Assembly: GCF_024809855.1 (NCBI RefSeq)
Contig: NZ_JANUEM010000004.1
Span: forward strand, 248,001 to 312,000
From: Rheinheimera pacifica
GTDB lineage: Bacteria; Pseudomonadota; Gammaproteobacteria; Enterobacterales; Alteromonadaceae
DNA: 64,000 nucleotides
Reading direction: 5' to 3'
Numbering within the stretch: the first letter of the stretch is position 1; each line of letters opens with the position of its first letter. The translations under genes were made by a program, and so were the position numbers. This document shows positions 57,213 through 64,000 of the stretch, one piece after another. The notes under the pieces were generated by a model. The model saw only the letters and a program-made list of their open reading frames with translations, was not told the origin of the DNA and searched no databases.

Positions 57213-57869
57213 ATGACACAAGATGAAATGAAGAAAAACGCCGCCTGGGCTGCACTGGAGTTTATTCCGCGTAATACCGTGGTTGGCGTGGGCACCGGCT
57301 CTACGGTAAATCATTTTATCGACGCCCTGGCCAGCATTAAGTATGACATTAAAGGTGCGGTGTCCAGCTCGGTACAATCTACTGAAAAACTTAAAGCGCT
57401 GGGTATCGAGGTGCTGGATCTAAACAGCATTGACAGCTTTAGTGTGTATGTTGACGGCGCCGATGAAATAAACGCGCAAAAACATATGATTAAAGGCGGT
57501 GGCGCTGCCCTTACCCGTGAAAAAATCGTTGCAGCAGTTGCCGATACCTTTATTTGCATTGTTGATCAAAGCAAACAGGTTGAAATGCTGGGCAAATTCC
57601 CGTTGCCGGTAGAAGTGATCCCAATGGCCGGCAGCTATGTTGCACGCGAACTGACCAAACTCGGTGGCCGGCCGGTATTACGCGCCGGTGTAACCACTGA
57701 TAACGGCAATGTGATCCTCGATGTATACGATTTAATTATCAGCGACCCGCTTAAACTGGAGCAACAAGTTAATAATATTGTCGGCGTAGTCACCAATGGC
57801 ATCTTTGCGCAGCGCGCTGCCGACATGGTATTGGTAGGCAGTGCCACAGGTACACAGGTTATTCGCTAA
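57213..57869 (+). CDS. rpiA: Ribose-5-phosphate isomerase A
   Basis: 218 aa from the ATG at 57213, matching E. coli RpiA (219 aa); an upstream TTG is unlikely. Typical motifs: [26 protein letters not shown] and [13 protein letters not shown]. It links ribose 5-phosphate and ribulose 5-phosphate. It is next to serA, as in many relatives. Confidence 0.97.
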   Translation: MTQDEMKKNAAWAALEFIPRNTVVGVGTGSTVNHFIDALASIKYDIKGAVSSSVQSTEKLKALGIEVLDLNSIDSFSVYVDGADEINAQKHMIKGGGAALTREKIVAAVADTFICIVDQSKQVEMLGKFPLPVEVIPMAGSYVARELTKLGGRPVLRAGVTTDNGNVILDVYDLIISDPLKLEQQVNNIVGVVTNGIFAQRAADMVLVGSATGTQVIR

Positions 57870-57951
57870 ATAACAGCTCAAGGCCACGAAAAACTATAAC
57901 AATAATAACTAACAAACTGATTTTACTTTTAATTTATTGAAGAGACGTGAC

Positions 57952-59178
57952 ATGGAAAAATTTTCGCTGGCCAAAGACAAAATTAAAATATTGCTATTAG
58001 AAGGCCTGCACCAAAGCGCAGTGCAAAGTTTTAAAAACCAGGGTTATAGCAATATTGAGTATTTAAAAACGTCCCTGCCGGAAGACGAACTGATTGAGCG
58101 CATAAAAGATGCGCACTTTATCGGGATCCGCTCGCGCACCCAACTGACTGAAAAAGTACTGGACGCCGCCGGTAAACTGGTCGCTATTGGTTGTTTCTGT
58201 ATTGGTACCAACCAGGTAGATTTAACCGCAGCATTAAAACGTGCTATTCCGGTATTTAATGCGCCGTTTTCCAATACCCGCTCAGTAGCCGAGCTGGTGC
58301 TGGGGCAAATTATTATGCTGCTACGTGGTATTCCACAGCGTAACGCTGCCGCCCACCGGGGCGAATGGCAAAAAACAGCCAATAACTCTTTTGAAGCGCG
58401 CGGTAAAACCCTCGGCATTATCGGCTACGGCCATATCGGCACGCAGCTGAGCATTATGGCTGAGAATATTGGTATGCGCGTTCAGTTTTACGATATCGAA
58501 GACAAACTGGTGCTGGGCAACGCTACCCAGGTTAATTTTAGCACCTTGTTAAAAACGTCAGACGTGATCAGCCTGCATGTTCCAGAAACAGCACAAACCA
58601 AAAATATGATTGGTGAAGCTGAACTGGAATTAATGAAACCCGGCAGTATTTTAATTAATGCCTCACGTGGCACAGTGGTAGATATTGATGCATTAACCGA
58701 GGCACTGCATAACAAAAAGCTGGCTGGCGCCGCTATTGATGTGTTTCCGGTTGAGCCTAAAGGTAATGATGAAGAGTTTATCTCCCCACTGCGCGCTTTT
58801 GATAATGTGATCCTGACACCGCACATTGGGGGCTCTACCCAGGAAGCGCAGGAAAATATCGGCTTTGAAGTAGCCGGTAAAATGGTGAAATACAGTGACA
58901 ACGGCTCAACACTTTCCGCAGTGAATTTTCCGGAAGTATCACTGCCAGAGCACAAAGGCCGTTCACGCTTGTTGCATGTTCATAAAAATCAGCCAGGTGT
59001 GCTGACCAAAATTAACGAGGCTTTTGCCCGGCTGAATATTAATATTGCCGGCCAGTACCTGCAAACCAATGCTGATATTGGCTATGTGGTTATAGATATT
59101 GATTCAGACGATGTTGAACAGGCGTTAAATGAGCTGAAAGCGATACCCGGCACCTTACGCGCCCGTGTATTACACTGA
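57952..59178 (+). CDS. serA: D-3-phosphoglycerate dehydrogenase
   Basis: 408 aa from the ATG at 57952. NAD-binding GIIGYGHIGTQLSIMAE, catalytic Arg/Glu/His region (INASRGTVVD, LTPHIGGSTQEAQENIG), and a C-terminal ACT domain (HKNQPGVLTKINEAFA) that gives serine feedback control. It starts serine synthesis. Its product feeds the glycine cleavage genes nearby. Confidence 0.98.
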   Translation: MEKFSLAKDKIKILLLEGLHQSAVQSFKNQGYSNIEYLKTSLPEDELIERIKDAHFIGIRSRTQLTEKVLDAAGKLVAIGCFCIGTNQVDLTAALKRAIPVFNAPFSNTRSVAELVLGQIIMLLRGIPQRNAAAHRGEWQKTANNSFEARGKTLGIIGYGHIGTQLSIMAENIGMRVQFYDIEDKLVLGNATQVNFSTLLKTSDVISLHVPETAQTKNMIGEAELELMKPGSILINASRGTVVDIDALTEALHNKKLAGAAIDVFPVEPKGNDEEFISPLRAFDNVILTPHIGGSTQEAQENIGFEVAGKMVKYSDNGSTLSAVNFPEVSLPEHKGRSRLLHVHKNQPGVLTKINEAFARLNINIAGQYLQTNADIGYVVIDIDSDDVEQALNELKAIPGTLRARVLH

Positions 59179-59204
59179 TTTTTCAGCCATAAAACTCAAA
59201 GACA

Positions 59205-59230
59205 AAAAAGCCGGTTTGCACCGGCTTTTT
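59205..59230. terminator. Bidirectional terminator between serA and the DUF481 gene
   Basis: AAAAAGCCGG and CCGGCTTTTT with a 6-nt loop; T tracts exist on both strands and the two genes converge on it. Confidence 0.92.
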
Positions 59231-59233
59231 ACA

Positions 59234-60031
59234 TCAGAACGTATACACCAGCGAAGCAGACGTTTCAGTGTCCGTTTGCTTGCGAGCCCCTTCGGGATCA
59301 GAGTTAAACTTCACCACAAAATTAAACCGCATTGACAAACTGCCTGCCAGCTGTGCAGTTACACTGCTGCGGCTTAACAAGGTCGAGTTTTCACCATTAA
59401 GCGACACAGTGCTTTCCAGTGTCTGGCGAAACTTGGTGGTATCGTATAACTGATAATCCAGGTTTGCCGCAAGATACCAGATCAGGCCGGTATTGGTGTT
59501 ACCCGACGCCGCTTCCTGGTGGCCAAAACCAGGGCCGGTTTCCAGATCAAAGTAGTCGCTTTGCTTTTCATAAATCCGGTTACCATAACCTACCACCAGA
59601 GAAGCCTGCTCTTTAAAAGCACCAAACTTATCATGCAGGTAAGCTCCGCGGCCAAACACTGTTTGCCTGCCTGTAACAATTTTATAGTTACTCTGGCCGG
59701 TAAGGCCATAACGGCTGGCGGTCGTAACCTGATTTTTGTCGCCGGTGCTGGCATTGGTAACATTGTTTTTTTGCAACAGGCTTTGTAAATGATAGCGGTT
59801 ACGAAAATACTCCAGTTCGTGCACCAGCTCACTATTCGCCCGTATAGCAAAAGAGTCAGTGTTACCTGACGTCAGCAAAAAGCCCAGCTCCACATCACCT
59901 GTCACCGTACCAAAGAAGCCTATTGGCTGCAGTGGCTCTTCGCTGCTGGGTAAGTGTTCTGTTTCGCTCGCTTGTACCCCATACAAGCAAAGCATCAGCA
60001 CAGCGCTGATACCTTTGTAAAAAGAAGGCAT
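59234..60031 (-). CDS. DUF481 outer-membrane protein (YdiY-like)
   Basis: 265 aa with a signal peptide (about 22 residues, ending VQA). Alternating beta strands (VELGFLLTSGNTDSFAIRANSEL, ELEYFRNRYHLQSLLQK, ASLVVGYGNRIYEK, SLVYTF at the C terminus ending in Phe) mark a small outer-membrane barrel of the DUF481 family. Function unknown; E. coli YdiY is acid induced. Confidence 0.9.
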   Translation of the reverse strand: MPSFYKGISAVLMLCLYGVQASETEHLPSSEEPLQPIGFFGTVTGDVELGFLLTSGNTDSFAIRANSELVHELEYFRNRYHLQSLLQKNNVTNASTGDKNQVTTASRYGLTGQSNYKIVTGRQTVFGRGAYLHDKFGAFKEQASLVVGYGNRIYEKQSDYFDLETGPGFGHQEAASGNTNTGLIWYLAANLDYQLYDTTKFRQTLESTVSLNGENSTLLSRSSVTAQLAGSLSMRFNFVVKFNSDPEGARKQTDTETSASLVYTF

Positions 60032-60071
60032 TATTCCGCTTGGTCACTCCTTTTATATAAATTAGTTACCC

Positions 60072-60188
60072 ATGAGTCGTATTGCCATCCCGGTTGTTAT
60101 TATTTGTTCCCTGCCTTTCGGCATTTTTATTGTATCAGCCCCACTAAACCTGCCCAGTGATACTGAACCGGGTTATTGGGGCTTTTAA
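60072..60188 (+). CDS. Possible small hydrophobic protein, 38 aa
   Basis: ATG at 60072 opens MSRIAIPVVIICSLPFGIFI, a membrane-like segment, and ends ...EPGYWGF. It fills the gap between two minus-strand genes. No good ribosome site, and chance is possible for this length. Confidence 0.3.
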   Translation: MSRIAIPVVIICSLPFGIFIVSAPLNLPSDTEPGYWGF

Positions 60189-60199
60189 CGCTAAAATGA

Positions 60200-61618
60200 T
60201 TATTGCTCTGTTTCTGCCGCACGCTGCTGCACTGCAACAATGGCTTTTTGCAACCGCGCCAGGCTACGTGTTTTACCAATCAAAGCCAGCGTAATATCCA
60301 AAGCCGGTGAATTACCACCACCGGTAACAGCCACCCGCAGCGGCATACCAATTTTACCCATGCCCACACCCAGCTGCTCTGCCGTAGCGTTTATAGCATT
60401 ATGAATAACCGGCACTGACCACTCGCTTAATGCATCCAGTTTGGCTGCAACAGCCTGTAAAGGTTCCAGCGCAACCGGGCGTAAATGTTTTTTTGCCGCT
60501 TCTGCATCAAAGTCGCTGAAGTCTTCATAGAAATAGCGGCTTACCTCTACCATTTCTTTAAGCGTTTTTACCCGCTCGGCCTGCGCTTTTACCAGCTCAG
60601 TTAACGCCGGGCCATTGCTGGTATCCAGTTTTTGCTCTGCAAGATGCCACTGCAGTTGTGCTGCAACCTGTTCTGCCGGCAGGGTTTTCATATAATGCTG
60701 GTTTAACCAAATCAGTTTGTCGGTGTTAAATGCCGACGGAGCACGGTTACAGCTATCCAGATCAAACAGTTGAACCAGCTCGTCTTTGCTGAAAATTTCC
60801 TGATCACCATGTGACCAGCCCAAACGCACTAAATAATTAAGCAAGGCCTCGGGTAAAAAGCCGTTATCGCGGTACTGCATTACACCCACCGCACCGTGGC
60901 GCTTGGATAACCGTTTACCATCATCGCCGAGGATCATTGGCACATGAGCATATTTCGGAATGTCAGCACCCAGCGCTGCCAGAATATTCATCTGCCGTGG
61001 TGTGTTATTAACATGGTCGTCGCCGCGGATCACGTGAGTTATACCCATTTTCCAGTCGTCTACCACCACAGTAAGGTTATAGGTAGGTGTGCCATCGCTG
61101 CGGGCAATAATTAAGTCGTCCAGCTCGCTGTTGGCAATTTCAATACGGCCTTTTATTAAGTCATCAATTACCACAGTGCCGCTTTGCGGGTTTTTGAAAC
61201 GGATAACGAAAGGTTTATCCGCCGGATGATCAGTGCGGTCACGCCACATACCGTTATAGCGCGGTTTTTCACCGGCAGCGGCTTGCGCTTCGCGCATAGC
61301 GTCAACTTCTTCTATGGTGCAAAAACACTTATAAGCCTTACCATCTGCCAACAGCTGTGCAACCACTTCTTTATACAGATCAAAGCGCTTGGTTTGGTAG
61401 TACGGGCCTTCGTCGTAATCCAGCCCCAGCCAGGTCATGCCTTCTAAAATAGCATCAACCGACGCCTGGGTAGAACGCTCTAAGTCGGTATCTTCAATAC
61501 GCAGAATAAATTTTCCGCCGTTCTTTTTGGCATATAACCAGCTGAACAAAGCAGTTCGGGCGCCACCAACGTGTAAATAACCAGTTGGGCTTGGTGCAAA
61601 ACGGGTAACAAGAGACAT
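60200..61618 (-). CDS. gltX: Glutamyl-tRNA synthetase
   Basis: 472 aa class I synthetase: HIGH-equivalent [17 protein letters not shown] at the N terminus and KMSKS-equivalent KRLSKRHGA near residue 240. Zinc-like cysteine CFCTIEE is present. It charges tRNA-Glu. It is divergent from the tRNA-Val array. Confidence 0.98.
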   Translation of the reverse strand: MSLVTRFAPSPTGYLHVGGARTALFSWLYAKKNGGKFILRIEDTDLERSTQASVDAILEGMTWLGLDYDEGPYYQTKRFDLYKEVVAQLLADGKAYKCFCTIEEVDAMREAQAAAGEKPRYNGMWRDRTDHPADKPFVIRFKNPQSGTVVIDDLIKGRIEIANSELDDLIIARSDGTPTYNLTVVVDDWKMGITHVIRGDDHVNNTPRQMNILAALGADIPKYAHVPMILGDDGKRLSKRHGAVGVMQYRDNGFLPEALLNYLVRLGWSHGDQEIFSKDELVQLFDLDSCNRAPSAFNTDKLIWLNQHYMKTLPAEQVAAQLQWHLAEQKLDTSNGPALTELVKAQAERVKTLKEMVEVSRYFYEDFSDFDAEAAKKHLRPVALEPLQAVAAKLDALSEWSVPVIHNAINATAEQLGVGMGKIGMPLRVAVTGGGNSPALDITLALIGKTRSLARLQKAIVAVQQRAAETEQ

Positions 61619-61771
61619 AGTTTATCCATCACAGTGCAATAATGGCGGCTATTGTAACAATGCCGCGCACCGGATGCACTCGCTAAGGCAAAGCGGCAGC
61701 CACTGTTTTGTACTAAAGCACGGCAGAATGTTTACTTTTGCAGCAGGCAAACCACAATTGCCAAAATAATG

Positions 61772-61799
61772 TTGACAGCTTTTTCATGCTCCCTATAAT
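61772..61799 (+). promoter_or_regulatory. Promoter of the tRNA-Val array
   Basis: TTGACA at 61772-61777 and TATAAT at 61794-61799, both perfect consensus, 16-bp spacer, 19 bp before the first tRNA. Confidence 0.9.
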
Positions 61800-61818
61800 G
61801 AGCGCCATCAAACAGCGT

Positions 61819-61894
61819 GGATTGTTAGCTCAGCTGGGAGAGCACCGCCCTTACAAGGCGGGGGTCACTGGTTCGAACCCAGTACAATCCACCA
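61819..61894 (+). tRNA. tRNA-Val (anticodon UAC), copy 1
   Basis: 76 nt with encoded CCA; anticodon loop CTTACAA between CCGCC and GGCGG stems; T loop GGTTCGAACCC. Confidence 0.98.
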
Positions 61895-61919
61895 AATTTG
61901 ATGTAAAGACTTATCCCAT

Positions 61920-61995
61920 GGATTGTTAGCTCAGCTGGGAGAGCACCGCCCTTACAAGGCGGGGGTCACTGGTTCGAACCCAGTACAATCCACCA
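61920..61995 (+). tRNA. tRNA-Val (anticodon UAC), copy 2
   Basis: Identical to copy 1, 25 bp downstream of it. Confidence 0.98.
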
Positions 61996-62014
61996 AAAAT
62001 TTTTATACTCCCAT

Positions 62015-62090
62015 GGATTGTTAGCTCAGCTGGGAGAGCACCGCCCTTACAAGGCGGGGGTCACTGGTTCGAACCCAGTACAATCCACCA
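62015..62090 (+). tRNA. tRNA-Val (anticodon UAC), copy 3
   Basis: Identical to copies 1 and 2, 19 bp after copy 2. Confidence 0.98.
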
Positions 62091-62110
62091 CTTCCTGATA
62101 AAACCATAGC

Positions 62111-62188
62111 AAAGCACCGCCCTCTCTTTATTAAGACACGGTTGCCACTGCCTCGAAGCATTGCATGCCGCCCCAGTACAATCCACCA
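62111..62188 (+). pseudogene. Decayed fourth tRNA-Val
   Basis: AGCACCGCCCT of the anticodon arm, a scrambled centre, then CCCAGTACAATCCACCA of the acceptor end. The last 32 bases (62172-62203) are identical to 62074-62105, including the spacer after copy 3. It cannot fold as a tRNA. Confidence 0.75.
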
Positions 62189-62305
62189 CTTCCTGATAAA
62201 ACCCGTAGCAAATAACCTGAAGTAAATCTTATCTTCTGCTGTTCTGCATTGTTAAAAACTTGCTATAGTAAAGTCAGTCTTCTGTCCCGGATCTGCTTTA
62301 TTCCT

Positions 62306-63931
62306 ATGGAACCCGCCGTTAAACGCGACGAACGCATTCTGATAATTGATGATCAAAGCCTGAGCCAGAGTTTTCTGCGTTATGCGCTGGAACAATTGGG
62401 GTATCAGAATATTGTATTAGCCGACCGGGCCCAAACCGCCCTGCAACTTTGCCGGCAAAATAGCTACGATTTAATGATCTGCGATTACAACCTGGCTAAA
62501 GGCAAAGATGGCTACCAGTTATTTGATGAATTAAAAAGCCGAGGTTTACATAAACCTGCCGGCGGCGTGATTTTTATCAGCGCAGAAACAGATCCCGCGC
62601 TGGTACACAGTGTGCTGGAATTACAGCCCGATGAGTTTATGGCCAAGCCGTTTGTTATCCGCGATTTGCAGCAGCGTATTGAGCGGGTGCTAAAACGCAA
62701 ACAGTTGCTACGGCCGGTTTATGAGTTGCTGGAACAAAATGCACTGGACAAAGCATTACAGCATATCAATATTCAGCTTGGTAAAACTGAGTTGCACAAG
62801 CTGTTTCCTCTGCTGCTTAAAATTAAGGGTGATATTTTACTGCTGCAAGCTAATTGGGACGAGGCCAGTGTGTTTTTTACGGCCATGCTACAAATTCAGC
62901 CATTTAGCTGGGCCAGAATTGGCCAGGTACGCTGTTTATTGCAGCAAGGCCACGAACAACAAGCTTTTGCTGAACTGGAGCAAATGCTAAAACGGCAGGA
63001 AACCAGGCTGTTTGCTCTGGACAACCTCAGTGAGCTGGAGTTTCGCCAACAGCATTACCAAGAAGCTCAACAACATATTCTGGCCGCTGCGAACATAGCC
63101 CCGCGTAATCTGCTACGTCAGCAAAAACTGTTGCAGTTGTCACGGCTAAACCATGATTACGAAATTCAATACCGTGCCGCCCGCGATATGGTTAAATTTG
63201 CCCGCAATTCAATTTATGAACAACCCGATTTATATCTGAATATGGCGCGCGCCAGCATAGATTTCGCCCTTAGCACTGAAGATACTGAGCAGCAGTCCCG
63301 GCTTAATCGCCAGGCCACATTGTCACTGAATATGGTGCAGCACCAATTTGCCAGCCACAAATTGACTGAGCAACAACAGGTGTTACAAGCCCGGCTGATG
63401 TACCTGCAGGATCACCGCGATAAGGCCCGGCAATTGCTGGCAGAGCTTGAACCCCAACCTGAAATTACCTCGCTGGAAGATGCGTTGGATAAAGCCAAGG
63501 CTTTGCATGAAGTAGGCTTAGCCGATGCGTCCAGACAACTGTTCCGGCAGATTACCGAACACTGCCGTAAACAGCAGCCTGAGCAGGTATTTATGCAATA
63601 TCTGCAGCAAGAGCAGCAAGAGCGCGAACGTATGCCGCAAGGCCCCAGAGAGCTGAATAACAATGCAGTGCGCCTGTACCAGCACGGCAACTGGCAAGAA
63701 GCGTTTGCTGCTTTTGTTATGGCCGCCCAGGTTATGCCGAAAAATGCTGGCATAGCGCTTAACCTGCTGCAAACACTGCTAACCTCCCCCCGCCAGCTTT
63801 GCCCGCCACAACAACGCCAGAGCTTGTTGCAACAATGCCAGCAGCTGATTGACGGCAGTAAACTTAAAGCCGGACAACAAGAGCGTTACCTGCAATTAAG
63901 GCAAAAGTACTTAGACGAAACCGCTGTTTAG
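62306..63931 (+). CDS. Response regulator with TPR-like output region
   Basis: 541 aa from the ATG at 62306; no strong ribosome site there, so an earlier start is possible. Receiver at about 1-125: acidic pair LIIDDQSLSQSF, phospho-Asp in LMICDYNLAKGKDG, Ser/Lys at FISAETD and MAKPF. The remaining 410 residues are helical, with TPR-like repeats (NWDEASVFFTAMLQIQPFSWARIGQVRCLLQQG, ENALDKALQHI, GNWQEAFAAFVMAAQVMPKN). No DNA-binding or enzymatic output is seen, so signalling by protein contact is likely. No kinase is adjacent. Confidence 0.88.
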   Translation: MEPAVKRDERILIIDDQSLSQSFLRYALEQLGYQNIVLADRAQTALQLCRQNSYDLMICDYNLAKGKDGYQLFDELKSRGLHKPAGGVIFISAETDPALVHSVLELQPDEFMAKPFVIRDLQQRIERVLKRKQLLRPVYELLEQNALDKALQHINIQLGKTELHKLFPLLLKIKGDILLLQANWDEASVFFTAMLQIQPFSWARIGQVRCLLQQGHEQQAFAELEQMLKRQETRLFALDNLSELEFRQQHYQEAQQHILAAANIAPRNLLRQQKLLQLSRLNHDYEIQYRAARDMVKFARNSIYEQPDLYLNMARASIDFALSTEDTEQQSRLNRQATLSLNMVQHQFASHKLTEQQQVLQARLMYLQDHRDKARQLLAELEPQPEITSLEDALDKAKALHEVGLADASRQLFRQITEHCRKQQPEQVFMQYLQQEQQERERMPQGPRELNNNAVRLYQHGNWQEAFAAFVMAAQVMPKNAGIALNLLQTLLTSPRQLCPPQQRQSLLQQCQQLIDGSKLKAGQQERYLQLRQKYLDETAV

Positions 63932-64000
63932 CCAAACCAAGTGCGGCAACATACGTACAATATACGTTCATTATTTACTTGACTTTGATGCTCTGGCCTC

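Noticed and set aside
61819-62090. CRISPR-like array of three regular repeats
   Set aside because: The repeats are tRNA-Val genes; the spacers are 19-25 bp of unique sequence.

Overview
The window reads as chromosome of a gammaproteobacterium of the Alteromonadales/Chromatiaceae type (Rheinheimera, Arsukibacterium or Alishewanella would fit; inference from protein flavour and gene order, not tested). Support comes from the tkt-epd-pgk-fba cluster, rsmE-gshB-yqgE-ruvX, the ubiI-ubiH-ygfB / 6S RNA / fau neighbourhood, CreA, YgiQ, PbpC-YfhM and a tRNA-Val(UAC) array. Most of it is dense, ordinary core genome.

Layout. 1-4.7 kb: central carbon genes on the minus strand (fba partial, pgk, epd, tkt). 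5-8 kb: metK behind a MetJ-like box, then an AbgT-family transporter. 8-11 kb: rsmE, gshB, yqgE, ruvX and a DUF1653 gene. 11-13 kb: a three-gene minus-strand operon around a DUF2589 protein, function unknown. 13.2-15.4 kb: a small superinfection-immunity-like membrane protein and a LytS/LytTR two-component pair. 15.4-19.7 kb: RNA methyltransferases, an S1/P1 nuclease and two hydrolases. 19.7-24.9 kb: the SOS mutasome imuA-imuB-dnaE2 behind a near-perfect LexA box. 24.9-34.3 kb: rlmC, pbpC and a very large alpha-2-macroglobulin. 34.5-40.5 kb: a GNAT enzyme, a soluble four-PAS chemotaxis-type protein, YgiQ, a cupin and CreA.

40.5-48.2 kb is the accessory region. It holds a PhzF-like gene, a prlF-yhaV toxin-antitoxin pair whose toxin is frameshifted in a G6 run, and a retron: reverse transcriptase, an ABC-ATPase/TOPRIM-like effector, and a candidate msr-msd RNA just upstream. 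It also carries an orphan ribbon-helix-helix antitoxin, a membrane protein and a Sel1-repeat protein. Two decayed copies of core-gene 3' ends (creA at about 42.36-42.42 kb, gcvP at 46.05-46.21 kb) lie about 2 kb downstream of the intact genes. This is the arrangement left when cargo enters at a gene's 3' end and displaces the old end. No integrase is visible.

48.2-52.7 kb is gcvT-gcvH-gcvP (glycine cleavage). 52.9-55.9 kb holds ubiI, ubiH and ygfB, followed by 6S RNA, fau, a large nested palindrome, rpiA and serA. The end has a DUF481 outer-membrane protein, gltX, three identical tRNA-Val genes plus a decayed fourth, and a response regulator with a long TPR-like output region.

The strongest candidate for a poorly described system is the retron at 42.7-45.35 kb. 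The DUF2589 operon at 11-12.9 kb comes second.
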